DNA of 64,000 bases from Pestalotiopsis fici W106-1 (taxonomy: Eukaryota > Ascomycota > Sordariomycetes > Amphisphaeriales > Sporocadaceae): positions 2,919,077 to 2,983,076 of the forward strand of contig NW_006917095.1 in assembly GCF_000516985.1 (NCBI RefSeq), written 5' to 3'. Positions 21,249 to 33,031 of the stretch are shown here, piece after piece. Each line of letters begins with the position of its first letter. The stretch's first letter is position 1. The position numbers and the translations under genes are program-made. Under the pieces are notes generated by a model. The model did not search any database. It was not told the DNA's origin and worked only from the letters and a program-made list of their open reading frames with translations.

Positions 21249-22634
21249 ATGAACGCCAAGAACAAGGCCGGTCCTGAAAAGTCTTTGCAAAATCTTACCC
21301 TTTCCGATCTTGTCTTTTCTTCTCAAGCAAACCATAACTTCTCCCGCATCCTGACGGACCTCAAAAAGTCCAATCTTTCCATCACGAATCGCCTGCAATC
21401 AGTCAAGCAGGATGCAACATTTGTCGCGCATGTGGCTTCGGCATATGGCCGTCCTCTGATCGCCAACGAGCGCTGCGGCAGCTGGTATATTCCCCCTTCA
21501 TCAAAAGGTGGCTCTGCCTATTTCAAAAGCACAGATGGCCATGCTGGACAATGGAAGTTCTCGACAAGGCGGCTCAATTTGCACTTGTTGGATACCATTG
21601 GCAAAAGGGACGGCTGCATCATTGTGGACTCGACAAGGCGTGGCAAGCGCATGCCCGATGCCTTGAGCAAGACCATCCCCATATGGTGTTGTGTACTCAA
21701 CCGCGTACTCTTCCCCAAAGATGAAGCCAGACATGGCTTACATACACCGCCCAATGCAGTCTCGGCCTCTGAGCACGCTCAGATGGAAGCTCGTATACCC
21801 GAGTTCGTTGAGTCATTCAGCGGCCTCGGGCTTGACATCACATCGTTGCAACAGATTACGAAACCTCTCCGGCCCATGTGGATCACACAAGACACGCAAC
21901 TTGTCGAAACAGACACCATATTTGAAGATTACCATCCAGTGATCTGCTGTACGAGTTCGCGGCGAGTGGTGGGTACGGAAATGAGTGAAGGTGGTTATAT
22001 ACAAGGTGCGGGCGATGACACGGAGAACTGGGCGCATGGCTTGACTGCACCCATCTTCTGGGCCAACGCCGAGCAGTTGCTCTCAGCTCCCGAAGCAGAG
22101 CTCCCTGCCCTTATTGAATCGCTCGTAGATGCAGTGTCCAAAGAATCGACTGCACAAAAGCCACGACAAGTAGCACCTTGCTTATTTGTTGCGCCGCTTA
22201 CACAGGTATATGCTGCTTCCGAGTACAGCTGTGTTATATCTCTTTTGCCCAAAACTACGGATCAATCGGCGTGGGGGCAAAGTCCAGTGCAGATGAAAGT
22301 TGGTCTTGGTAAGCACAAGGTTGCAAGTCGAAACTTGCGGTCTGCCCTGCCGCAAATCTGCGAGTTTGTCAAGTCTGCTCTTGCAGCTTCAGAAAAGTGT
22401 GAACCAAAGGTACTCGTCCTCTGTGAGACTGGCAAAGACTTGTCTATAGCAGTATGTTTGGCACTGCTATGCCAGTTCTTTGAGCATGATGGAAGCTTTA
22501 GCAGCTCAGAGGAGAGGAAAGACGTCAACAAAAATGTCATCAAGATCAAGCTGAGTCGGATCATGACGGCGTTTCCCGAAGCCAATCCCAGCAGAGCGAC
22601 ATTACAAAGTGTCAACAGCTACTTCATGGGCTAA
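21249..22634 (+). CDS. RIT1: Initiator tRNA phosphoribosyl transferase (RIT1-like)
   Basis: A single exon from the ATG at 21249 gives 461 aa. The same frame stays open further 5' (to 21156), but that stretch is hydrophobic and unlike the family, so the later ATG is chosen. Features typical of Rit1 are the N-terminal NRLQSVKQDATFV segment, then ANERCGSWYIPP, STDGHAGQWKFSTRRLNLHL, a basic DSTRRGKRMPDALSKTIPIW block, LNRVLF, and the C-terminal protein-phosphatase-like half ending in the last 70 residues. Yeast Rit1 (513 aa) adds a 2'-O-ribosyl phosphate to A64 of initiator tRNA-Met, which keeps it from acting in elongation. The fungal enzyme is expected to do the same in the cytosol. Confidence 0.92.
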   Translation: MNAKNKAGPEKSLQNLTLSDLVFSSQANHNFSRILTDLKKSNLSITNRLQSVKQDATFVAHVASAYGRPLIANERCGSWYIPPSSKGGSAYFKSTDGHAGQWKFSTRRLNLHLLDTIGKRDGCIIVDSTRRGKRMPDALSKTIPIWCCVLNRVLFPKDEARHGLHTPPNAVSASEHAQMEARIPEFVESFSGLGLDITSLQQITKPLRPMWITQDTQLVETDTIFEDYHPVICCTSSRRVVGTEMSEGGYIQGAGDDTENWAHGLTAPIFWANAEQLLSAPEAELPALIESLVDAVSKESTAQKPRQVAPCLFVAPLTQVYAASEYSCVISLLPKTTDQSAWGQSPVQMKVGLGKHKVASRNLRSALPQICEFVKSALAASEKCEPKVLVLCETGKDLSIAVCLALLCQFFEHDGSFSSSEERKDVNKNVIKIKLSRIMTAFPEANPSRATLQSVNSYFMG

Positions 22635-24289
22635 GCCTTGTGCTCTTGGTCACCTCGGACCTGCATAGAGATAATGGCAGAACCAAAGTAATAAGACTTG
22701 TTGAACTGGGAACACTAGAGGAAACTTTGATCATGTGTGCGCATGTTTCCGGTTATTGGGAGCACGGTGACGCCCGATATTGAAGCATTTTTGTTCCACA
22801 GCTGGCGGAGGTAGCATCGGATATGCCGAATCACAGGTAGCTTGCATCAGACCAAAATTAACAATAATGATGGTAACTTGAGCGGTACAGTTACTCGAAG
22901 TTGATCACAAGATTCTGGTTACATTTCACAAAGGACCTATCAATTACAGGCAGAGTGGGAGATCCAATATAGCCAGGGTGCAGTATGCAAGGCTGTCGTT
23001 GATTGACACAATACAAGTTGGGCCGCCCTCCCCACCATATACTATAAACCAGCCACAGCTTATCCCAACCCTCCGTGTAATGCATGCTCAAAGCGGTGTA
23101 TAGTCCATCAATCATGCAGAGTAAGCCGCTCTAACTGGATGATCATGCTGTAACCAAGCCTCACATGGAGCTCAGAGAGCACAATGTTGGCCAACACGGT
23201 GGCGGTTTGTGTTTGTGGTTCTCGTTGCCTCTAGCCGCTTCGAGAAACTTCCACGAATTTATATGAGAGGTACGACGCGAGGGCATCTCTAGACCACAAG
23301 ATGAAGGGGATGTTGGGGTATCGCCAACGACTACACAGTCAATTCAGAAACCAATAATCAAGTGAAACAATGATTTACAACAGGATAGGCCAAGCTACTG
23401 AGCTGTTGCAACCCAACTCGTGACTTCTCAAGCTCTTTTCCCACAACACACAATTGCTGCCATTACTCACTTGGGTGCTAGTAGTAGACAAAAAGCACAG
23501 GCCTTCACGGGAGCTAAATACGGACGCATCTGGAAGTAGTAAGAACCCACCTCTCAAAAGTCAAGAGGGGCATTCCATGCTGCTATCGCGCGACAAAACC
23601 CCCGCAATCAGCGTCATCGTTAGGTACCCATGCCCAAAATCCATCAAACCATCAGTCGAGCAAGTCGAGGGCGCAGAAAGTGCTCCTATTTACAGTCGAC
23701 TGGAACAAAGCCTCCAGCTTTGCCAGTGGGTTCCAGAAAATACTCGAATAGAAAAGACCCATCCGATTGAATTTTGTGATTGGCCGACAGCATAACAAAG
23801 TGAAATCGCTGCTGATCAGCTGTTTGTATTTCCCGTTGCGGTCAATACCCAACTCTCGCGCCCCAGTCCAACCCAGCATCCCGCCTATCTGCGTCATTGG
23901 CGGACAGCTGCTGCTCTACCTCGACCCGACACTCTATCTACCTACACTAGGAGTACCTGCTACTACCACCATTCGACTTCCCGAATCTTCCACTGCCGTG
24001 GGGCAACGACCGGGCGTCCATCGTTGCAATCTGCAAGACACAAAGAGGCACTCACTGCTCACGCGAGGAACACCTGATTCATTTTCTTCTTTTTCGTTCC
24101 TCCCTATCCTGCAGCTAAATATCTCTTCTTTCTTCTGAACGACATTCACACTATACTCTATTGCAAACAGCAAGCTTTGATTTGATAAAGCCAAACAAGC
24201 ACAACAACAACACAACATTCTATACCTGTCGAAACAAATTCGAACCTATACCCTCAATTCGTCCTTTTAGATAGGACCAACACATCACA
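22635..24289. other. Intergenic, upstream of the SIS1-like gene
   Basis: No gene is seen. The last 150 bp before 24290 are C- and A-rich and look like a 5' leader. Heat-shock-element-like GAA/TTC pairs occur at 23244-23251 and 23731-23738. Confidence 0.55.
23731..23738 (+). promoter_or_regulatory. Heat-shock-element-like TTCnnGAA
   Basis: The paired inverted half-sites TTCCAGAA lie about 560 bp upstream of the SIS1-like ATG, with a second pair (GAAACTTC) at 23244-23251. SIS1-class genes are known HSF1 targets in yeast. Two-unit sites are weak evidence alone. Confidence 0.3.
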
Positions 24290-25685
24290 ATGGTCAAAGA
24301 GACAAAACTCTACGATCAACTGGGCATCAAGCCCGAAGCAACACAAGACGAGATCAAGAAAGCATATCGGTGGGTAGTACCTGTCGCTTACAGACGTCTT
24401 CGCCGAAAGCAGAAACGATGCTGGTATTGTGGAAGGCAAGATTCGCAATTGGAATTATACTGCCTTTTGACATGCTCGCGTTCTTTCTCGGCTGAAGATT
24501 GCCCCTCCCAACGCATGCAATATGAATGCTAACCATGATTTCTCAACAGGAAAGCCGCACTAAAATGGCACCCCGACAAGAACAAGGACAGCCCCCAAGC
24601 AGCCGAAAAGTTCAAGGAATGCTCACAGGCATATGAGATCCTTTCCGACCCCGAGAAGCGCAAGACCTATGACTCATACGGTCTCGAGTTCCTTCTCCGA
24701 GGCGGCGCTGCACCTCCGCCCGGCGAGAACCCCTTCGCTGGTGCTGGTGGTGCCGGTGGTATGCCCGGAGGCTTTGGCGGGTTCGACTTTGGCGGCGCCG
24801 GTATGCCTGGAGGCGGCGGCGGCGGCGGCGCAAGAACATTCCACTTTAGCACTGGAGGTGGTGGCCCTGGCGGCTTTTCATTCAGCAATCCCAACAATAT
24901 CTTTGCCGAGTTTATGCGCCAGCAGGGCGGTGGCGGCGGTGGTGGTGCTGGCTTTGATGACGACGATCTCGCCGGCATCTTTGGCCATCTGGGCGGCGCT
25001 GCTGGCGGTCGCCCCCGTATGCGCACCAGCTATAATGGAGCTGGAGGTGACCCCTTTGGCGGCCGCGGCGGTCGTGAGGCAACTCCAGAAGTCACAACTG
25101 TTGAGCGACCGCTGCCTCTCACTCTTGAGGAGCTCTACAAGGGCGTGACCAAGAAGATGAAGATCAAGCGCAAGACCTTTGACGAATCAGGAAAGAGAAC
25201 CACCACCGACCAGGTTCTCGAAGTACCCATCAAGCCCGGCTTGAAGAAGGGTAGTAAGATCAAGTTCAAGGGCGTTGGCGACCAAGAGGAGGGTGGTCAG
25301 CAGGATCTGCACTTTATTGTGGAAGAGGTAAGTAAAATCCCGAGAAACAGCCCTGATTGGAATGAATGAGCGTATGCTAACAGGTGCACAGAAACCTCAC
25401 CCACTGTTTGTCCGTGAGGGAGACGACCTCATCCACACCATCGAGCTGCCTCTGAAGGACGCCCTGACCGGATGGAAGCGAACCGTCACCACAATTGATG
25501 GCAAGCAATTGACCCTCGACAAGGCTGGCCCAACGTCGCCAGGCTCCTCCGACTCCTACCCTGGTCAGGGTATGCCCATCTCGAAGAAGCCCGGTGAGAG
25601 AGGCAACTTCATCATCAAGTACAACATCAAGTTCCCCACGAGCTTGACAGCTCAACAAAAAGAGGAGCTGAAGAGAATTCTATAA
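24290..25685 (+). CDS. Class B J-domain protein (SIS1-like Hsp40)
   Basis: Exons 24290..24369, 24550..25327 and 25392..25685 (introns of 180 and 64 nt) give 383 aa. The J domain covers about residues 4-70, with HPD at 34-36, and the first intron falls after KKAYR inside helix II, a common position. A long Gly/Phe- and Gly-rich region (about 75-190) includes [16 protein letters not shown] and several poly-Gly runs. Two C-terminal beta-sandwich client-binding domains follow, with [17 protein letters not shown] and ending in [17 protein letters not shown]. No zinc-finger domain is present, which makes it class B (Sis1/DNAJB1) rather than Ydj1. Sis1-type proteins activate Hsp70 ATPase and support protein folding, prion handling and translation initiation. 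Location is cytosol and nucleus by family. Confidence 0.93.
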
Positions 25686-26545
25686 CTTGTTCATTTTTCT
25701 TTACTATTAATCATTGGTGTGCGAAAGCGTTTCGAGCGGAGAAAGACGTTTGGAAGTGTCCTGGCGTTCCAGGTCAAAAAATTTGGCGGCGTTGGTGGTT
25801 TTACTGCATCATTCTAATTTCATTCTTGTTCTACTTTTATTTTTATTTTTTTGTATTCGACGAAGAGACGAAAACATATGACCAAAGACCAAAATCTTTT
25901 GAGCGATGCACTATTCGGTGATCGCCCAGGACAATAAATAGTAAAAACTCTTTTTGTGGTGTCTTCATACAACACTGGCAAATACTGGAGATTTCTCTTG
26001 AGATATTCTCCAGCAATGAAGAGGAAGATAAACCAATAAAAGTATATACTGTCGTGACCCATTTCTCCTGCTGTGTGATATGACCTGGCTGACACTTGAA
26101 AATCATTCAAAATCTGCCATTTCAAGAAATTGTTCCTCGTCTCAATCTCACCTGAATACACTCAGTATACCATATAACACAATTCAATTGAATCCGATGG
26201 TGAATGTATAGTTTCATTGTGTTGACTTCTAATGAAGAAGTCATGGGCCAAGTACAACCTATGAACGCCGTCTATCTAGATACTCTCTGCTACCTTGATC
26301 ACATCGAGGTGGTAAGGCAGCTCTATATCGGGGGGCGGCCAGCGGACAGACAGCCAGAGGCCCTGTTTGGGGTAAATGCAGGCTCAAAAAAATTCCAAAT
26401 AACCTGCTTGCTAATCCTGCCCTCACATGTCCGTGTCAACGCCGCTTTCTTCCGGCGCTATGCAAATTATATGATAAAAATGAATCGAGGATGTGAATGT
26501 GTCGCTCCTTGTGGTGTCATCCTCTGTTGTTGGCCGAATGTATGA
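25686..26545. other. Convergent 3' intergenic region
   Basis: The region lies between the ends of the SIS1-like gene (plus) and the CDC34-like gene (minus). It is AT-rich with T-runs near 25835-25855, as expected for 3' UTRs. No gene is seen. Confidence 0.6.
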
Positions 26546-27322
26546 CTAGGACTCCTCGTCGTCGCTGCCATTCTCCTCCTCCTCGTCATCTTCCTGCAAC
26601 TCCTCATCCGTGCCGGAACCAAAGTCAAAGTCCTCTAGGTCGTCATCCTCGTTCCAAAAGTCGTCATCCGCATCCTTGACGGTCGGAGGTGCTTCTACGA
26701 TATTGGTCGGCATGACAAAGCCTTCAGGGATATCCTTCTTGGATCTTTCAACGCACTCGGCAGCCTTCTTGTTGTACTCGGCACGATGGTCGCGGTACAT
26801 TACGCCGGCATCAACATGGGCGGGCGAGTTGATCTCGGGGTCATCAAGAAGGAGCAGGACAGACCGTAGCACGGACTCGACACCTTGCAGGGGCGACCAG
26901 CGCTCACTTGCAGCCTCACCAGACATGAGATCCTCACCAGGCTGGTGCAGGATTGAGATGCAGACCCGGCCATCAGGGTACACATTGGGGTGGTAGATGG
27001 GAATCTGGAAGCGGAACGTCGGAGGAGCGTAGGGATACTCTTCGCTAAACGTCATTTCAGTCTATTGCAATAGGAATTAGCTTTTCTGATTTCAAAACAC
27101 GAAACTGTCACAGTTTTGGGTTTCGACAGTGACAGATGCACTTTGGAAATTACTCACCTTGAGGTACCCATTCTTGAAGGCGCTATCCTGGTTAAGAACG
27201 ATCAGGCCGATATCCCAACGAAAGATGTTATCTCGGATAAGGTCAACGTTCAACCACTTCTCCTTCTGTAGTTGCTGCAATTCTTGCATGAGCCGCGCAG
27301 CGGCACCACCGGCCTTTGCCAT
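26546..27322 (-). CDS. Ubiquitin-conjugating enzyme E2, CDC34-like
   Basis: Exons 27158..27322 and 26546..27061 around a 96-nt intron (GTGAGT...CAATAG, in phase) give 226 aa. The UBC fold occupies about residues 1-170, with HPN at 79-81 and the catalytic Cys89 in DGRVCISILH. After the cysteine comes an acidic-loop insertion, GEDLMSGEAASERWSP. Only the CDC34/UBE2R and UBE2G/Ubc7 groups carry this loop, which helps build Lys48-linked chains. The C-terminal tail is very acidic (runs of Asp and Glu after DADDDFWNEDDDLEDFDFG), as in CDC34, where the tail binds the SCF cullin-RING ligase. The start MAKAGGAAARLMQELQQLQKE fits the first helix. Likely role: chain-building E2 for SCF in cell-cycle control. 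Ubc7 is the less likely alternative because of the acidic tail. Confidence 0.92.
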
Positions 27323-29272
27323 TATGAAAGAGGACGACTAGAGAGTTCGAACGTGTATTTTTTTTCAGTCGACGGCCGGCTTCCGGTTCTTGCACCCTGA
27401 AATGCCTTTGTGCGAACAAGTCCAGAGAATGCTTTGTTGATGGTCTGTCGAGCGTTACTTTTGTTGTTCCTGGTGGTCTGTGGCTGTCCTTGAAAGTATC
27501 TTGGTGTTTCGGGATCCACGGAAAGACGTAGTGGAGCGTGGATGAATGGGTTTGTTGGGCAGATAAATAGATTCAGAACAAGAAAGGAAAGGAAAGAAAG
27601 AGAGAAAGAACTGAGGCTATTCTAAGCCGGACAAACGAGGTGGAGATAATGGGAGGTCTGGAGGATTGTTATTTCGAATCTGTGCTGCCACAAAGCGATT
27701 GTCGTGTCGTGTCTCTTGTCCCTCTCCTTCTTCTTTTTTGACTTCCTGCCTGAGACCTGGAGATATCCGCTGCCGCTGCCGATGCCGCTGTCGTCACCTA
27801 AACTTGATTTGCGAAAAAAGACGGGTGGTCAGTCGTCAGGGAACCTGACCTCACTTATTAGGGAGATTTGGGGGGGTTTAAAATGGTGTCACAGACTCTC
27901 GCAGGGATCCGCCTGGGCCTGGTCTGGTGGCGTGGCGCGAGATTGAGGGAAGGCACGCACCTGGCACCTGAATCGGCCGTCGATCTCATCAGTGCCTGCC
28001 TTTCATAGGTGAGCCCCGGATTGCTAAGGGATAAAGGCATGTGTACATGATTACCCGGTGTGCGAAGTACATTCGCGTCTTACTGTACTGCTGCGTGGTG
28101 ACGAGGCAAGTTCGTCGCTTTGAATGTACCGCACTCTGTCTAGTCTAAGCACGGCTCGAGTACCTGTCCTAACTTGAGAAAGCAACTCGCATCCCGATCG
28201 GGCATTCCATCACCACCCCCCATTGACTACTTGCTGTACCACATGGAACAAGGTGCATGTGTGGGAAGGGGTTCGTCTCCTCCTCAACTGCGACCCCTGA
28301 CTCGTAAGGACGTCGTCAAGGTGTTGCGCGCTTCCTACCCAGCCTACCAGCTACCTGCTGCTTGGCCTACCTCCCGTAATCCTGGAGAGCATCAATCTGC
28401 TCCGGGACTTGGGAAAAACGTTGACAACAAACATACCATGATCGGATCCTGTTTTCGTCCAAAGTACATCAACTGACGCCAATGGCGCTGGAAGCATCCC
28501 TTGTCCCTTGCTCTGCTGCAAGGATACCGTTGCAATTTACCTACTTACATCAGGCGTATCTACTACGTCCAGATGCGTTGTTCCCATGGTGCGCATGTAT
28601 TGTCATGCTTTTTGGCGAGGGACATAAAGACCCACGACCTCTTAGCTGTCAATGTCCAACGGTTAGGCCTGATTGAATTCTAACCAACAATAACGCAGTT
28701 GAGGTTAAAATATTTACTGCACAGTAGCCCAGCTGTTGGTCGTGTTGGCCCATGTTGTGGCGAGCTCTCACTCGCCAGTTTCCTTGCGGCCCTGATTCAG
28801 ACTTTGCGGCAAGGCCGGTAAGCATAAGTAACTTTTTTAACCATGAGAGGGGCATGACCAGGTCCGTCCCGCAAGCTGGAGGAAGGACCCGGCTGCCCGG
28901 TATCTACCGATGCGTACTTCGTACTAAGGAAGCACTTAATAATTGGAAAAAGCACCTTCTCATCGTCATCATCATCATCGCCGAAATTCAATTCATCGCG
29001 AATTCCGATAGCCTCAATCTCTGATCAAATAAGTATAGTATTGCAAATTTTCACCTACCTTGTCCGAGTTACCCATGTATTGTCACCTGGATGTCGAAGC
29101 AAACCTCGTGATATGCTTATCATGAGAGATGGCAGCTGCCCGTGGATGCAGACCGTTGAAGGAAAGGCATGGATATCCTTCAAATGCTTACGCTAGACTG
29201 CCCGACACTGGTAAAGAGGTGGCAGAGAATATCTGCCATTGTTGGCAAAATTCAGAAAACGATTGGACTCAC
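27323..29272. other. Upstream region of the CDC34-like gene
   Basis: The region contains the CDC34-like promoter, with a purine-rich stretch (27580-27612), a CT-rich stretch (27710-27740) and a CAT-type repeat at 28961-28980. Many overlapping short frames occur, none convincing. Confidence 0.5.
28961..28980. repeat. CAT trinucleotide repeat
   Basis: About six near-perfect CAT/CGT units form a short microsatellite outside any called gene. Confidence 0.7.
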
Positions 29273-29380
29273 ATAAGCTGCCAATGCAGTAGCATATGCA
29301 GCTGATATAAGGCCAATCGTATTTGCAGCAGGGCGTGTATCTATAGCGGCGATCTCGGGTGTCACCACCATGTGCCCATA
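29273..29380 (-). other. Cryptic exon candidate
   Basis: A 108-nt open block of 36 codons is bounded by a strong acceptor (TGATTTGCAG) and a strong donor (GTGAGT). It encodes a protein-like stretch containing MVVTPEIAAIDTRP and a hydrophobic NTIGLISAAYATALAAY segment that could span a membrane. I do not recognise a family. It lies 150 nt downstream of the small spliced candidate gene at 29530-29849 and might belong to the same transcription unit. Confidence 0.3.
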
Positions 29381-29529
29381 CTGCAAATCACAATCACGGC
29401 CATTATATATGCTATTGCATCTCAGGATCGTCCAAACAGCTAAACCAATAGACAATGGCTGGGGGCTTTGCCGGTTGCTATGTTTGTCTTTGAGTATTAT
29501 TCGGACATGTGCCGAGTAGAGCCTCGTTC

Positions 29530-29849
29530 TCAGGCCCCCCAAGTAAGTAGTATCATATTCAGCTTGTTCGCCCTGTAACGGGCATCAAATCGTCGATCAA
29601 ATCCAACACCAAGTGCATGTCCCTTATCTAAAGAAACCTTTATATTAGACATGTACCAAGGATACGCCAACTTCTGATCAGGTAAATTGTTTCCCAATCC
29701 CAACAACGTGCAAAAGCGCTAAGTATTGATTCGTCAGGGGCTGTAACCATCCGTGAGGGTGGCAATCGTACCTGTGGAATGGCTCCGAATGTGGTAATTC
29801 CGATTTCTAGTCGTGTGTCCTGGTCACAGTTCCATTCTTCTTTCTTCAT
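29530..29849 (-). CDS. Small hypothetical spliced gene
   Basis: Exons 29772..29849 and 29530..29718 around a 53-nt intron (donor GTACGA, CTGAC near the 3' end, acceptor ACTTAG) give an 88-aa product from ATG to stop. It contains LEIGITTFGAIPQ before the splice, then LLGLGNNLPDQK, PWYMSNIKVSLDKG and GVGFDRRFDARYRANK. The composition is protein-like and the splice signals are well placed, but I recognise no family. The model could be part of a longer gene: other open blocks lie upstream (a possible start MDSWLRFLFKPPG near 30200, ending at a GTACTA donor near 30125) and downstream (29273-29380). A decayed gene is equally possible. Confidence 0.3.
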
Positions 29850-31807
29850 CTATGAAATCTATGTTAAGAATTGGTAATTTGGTATGGGACTGACTCGATA
29901 TGTTTGCACCTGGCATGAATAAGCTTTACTCGAGTTCCAGCCAATTAGTTTTGTTTCCAAAATGCTAGATGGTAAATGGATATGAAGCAGAAGCTTGGGC
30001 CTTGCAACCCCAGGAGCGACTCTACCTCCCGTGTTCGGGGTTAATTACCGCGGCGACAGAGTCCACCCACCGAAAACGACAGGCGAACGTAGCAGAACAG
30101 CCAAATAGAAATTGACTATAGTACCTGAGTATGGGCAGGTGCAGAAACTGCAAAAGGTTTCCAGGCGGTTTAAACAAGAATCTCAACCATGAATCCATGG
30201 TCAAGGAGATTTGCCTGGTCACACAGAGATCTTGTGACACCACAAGCCAAACAAATAGACTGAAATCCAGGTTCCTGGTAAATTGTGCGGTTGAGATACA
30301 GCAACGGTATTTGATCAGTACCGGCGCATGTGTTTATGAACTCGCCCATGATTGCACCTTGAACGATTTGCTCGGTTGAGATGTCGCGGGCGGTCCTATC
30401 ATCGGAAGACAGGGCCTCGAGTCTTGACTGAGGGTGCGCGCGCGTGCGCGGAACACGATGCGATGTTGCCGAAAATATGGAGAGCGGATAAATCAAAGAT
30501 GAGCGGAGGACTAGACTTGTCCCTGATCACATGGCAAAATGCGGAACTGGATTTTTCGATTTCGACGAGAAGATGATGGCACGATGGGACACCAGCCACA
30601 GCCTTGAACTTCCCAGATTGAAAAGGTTCATTATCAGCCACATCTATCTTTGCACCTATCATCTGAATATGGTGAATCCTGTGGTGTTGGCTTGTTTGGT
30701 CAGATCAGTTCGCGCCTTATTGAGGCCGAATGAATGAAACGTGATACAAAGACAAAAAAGCCAGGCCTAGTCCAGTCCCTGGTGCAGATACTAAAAGGGA
30801 AATCGTGAAGTCTTTTTTGGCTGTCCCACTCGACGCGGCGAGAGGGTGTGCATTTAACGAAACGGGTCATCCATCCATTGTGGTGGGCGGCATCGTAGGA
30901 CAATCCACTGCTGGGGGCGTGCGTGGGCTTTAGGCAGGCGCCGGCGCCTAACGTGGGCGGGCACCTTAAGCAAATCTGCACCGACTCTGAGGACCTCAAT
31001 GAAAACATTTAAAGACACCCCCTCATTGTTCCCGCCCACGCCCCACCGTTTGTTCCCTTGCAAGTCTCAGTCCCCCAGCCCAGAGCCCACCACAGTGTCT
31101 GTCGGTCGGCCCCCCCAGCCCAGCCATAGTCAGCCAGTTCCAGTCCAGTCCCCTCTCACTTCCACCCGCCCCCCATCCCATCGCCTAGAGAACCGCACCT
31201 CAGGCCCCCGACTACTCCTCAGCTTTCTTCTCCTCAACATCAACCGCCAATCCCGACGGCTTCGACCAACCTAACACCCAGCGAACGCCAGCGACGACAT
31301 CAGCGACACCCTGAACACGCTGTCGACGCTCTCACGAACATCTACGATCTTTTTTTGACCATCAAGCACCGCCGTGGGCCAATTGATTTTGTGCATGCGG
31401 GTTTTCAGAGGTGTTTTTAATTGCCTACAGCCGGTCGGCAGATCGCGCGACGCTCTCGCCACACCACATCACGACTTGACGACCTCCCCTACCTTCGCGC
31501 CTCATCGGTTGTAATCCGAATCTACCTGGAATCTACTTCTAATCGCCTTCTCTGCCGCGCGACGGGATTTTTTTCGACGAAAATCCTCCTCGGAAGTGGC
31601 TTGTTGATCTCCGCGATTTCTCTGCGCACCACCTCGGAACTACGCTCAGCAGATACCCACTCCACTCCTGGCCAGCTAAAGCAAAAGCGTTGACCCTCAC
31701 AACATCACAACCTGGGCTCGAAATTTTTCAACCCTATAGGGCAGCATCACAACGCTTCTCAACTCATTACGCCTTTGCATAGCCGGGAAGGCATACATTC
31801 TTTATCG
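29850..31807. other. Intergenic, with pyrimidine-rich MED19 leader
   Basis: From about 31020 to 31800 the plus strand is rich in C and T, with C-runs near 31070-31180, and is probably promoter and 5' UTR of MED19. An alternating GCGCGC/GTGCGC tract lies near 30434-30450. Minus-strand open blocks at 30022-30660 may relate to the candidate gene at 29530-29849. Confidence 0.5.
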
Positions 31808-33031
31808 ATGGCGACAATGACCTTTAATCCCCAAACGCCTCAGAGCCCATCGCAGTTCTCTCCATCAACTGCGGACCCGCACTCTAGTATGAATAGCTCC
31901 ATGACATCAGTAACCACCGCCTCTCTACCGACGCCGGCTCACAGCGTCAACAACTGCGACTCTTCTCACGACACAACTATGATTGACGCTGAGTCGCCCA
32001 ACAAGCGCAAGCGTCTTGCCGACGACACGGGTGACCAAGAGCAGAAGAAAGCACACCTCGAGGATCCTCGCAGACTTGGTATTGAGAACCTTCATCTGGA
32101 TGTCGGACCCAAATACCTTCTCTTGAGAACTCGTAAGGCATCCCTCTACTCTAACCACATGCGCCGCTCTCTGCCCACAGCACCCTCCTTTCCTTATCGC
32201 GCAGTACCATGGTGGTTCTGCCTTGTGACGTGACCCCTTCGTAACCCCCTGACAAGAACTTTTTTTGGTTGACACACTGCTCTCTAGCCCATTCTGCGTC
32301 CTTTCCACGCACCTCGGATGACCTCTTTGAGAGGTTTGGTCTGGCCGGCATTGCTGCCGAGGTTGCACGGGTAAAGCCGAATGGCGAGAAGAACGCCCTC
32401 CGAAAGACCTTCAAGGGTCAAATCAAAAGTTTAGGCATCAGTGGCTCCTTCGAGCCTGTTAAGAAGGAGATCGAGGATCCCGAGGGATTCATGCACATGC
32501 TTGCAGCACCCGAAGATGGTTGGTTTGTGCATGAGGTCACCGGCAAGGAGATCAATAGAGGGTTTTCGGATATGGCTCTGGCCAACCTGACGCGCGCCAT
32601 GACAATGGCCAAGGGTCCCATTTCCAAGCAAGTATGGGACAGCTCGGTTCTCGGCGAATTGGCACCTCCGAAGAAGACCAAGGATGACGCTCCGAAGCAA
32701 ACTACCTCTGGCACACCTGCCGCATCGGCAGCATCTACCACCAAGACGAACAAGCTCCAAGTTCCACAGGGCGACCGCTTGCAGCGGACCAAGAAGAGAA
32801 GCTACAAGGACTCGTCCTTTGAGGGTTATGGCGGCGGTTTCCCCGATGATGATCTCGGTGCTGAGACCGGCTACTCTACAGGAGAGGGTGAAGATCGGTC
32901 GGCCAAAAAACGGAGAAAGCAGGTGAGCTCCAATCACCCTTCCTTCTCTAGTTCTATTGGCTGATCATTGTTCACAGAACCCTGGCATCGCGTCGTCATT
33001 GAGTGGAGGCATTCGCCAGGCAGTACGATAA
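31808..33031 (+). CDS. ROX3: Mediator complex subunit MED19 (ROX3)
   Basis: Exons 31808..32132, 32288..32922 and 32978..33031 (introns of 155 and 55 nt) give 337 aa. The start [17 protein letters not shown] begins a Ser/Thr/Pro-rich leader, followed by NKRKRLADD and GPKYLLLRT at the first splice. The Rox3/Med19 domain continues as [20 protein letters not shown], then a conserved [18 protein letters not shown] and a Trp-containing [13 protein letters not shown] block. A C-terminal basic, disordered tail reads [17 protein letters not shown] and AKKRRKQ, and the tiny last exon ends [11 protein letters not shown]19 belongs to the Mediator head/middle region, which links DNA-bound activators to RNA polymerase II. 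The YGGGF-type tail is typical of filamentous fungal orthologues. Nuclear. Confidence 0.93.
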
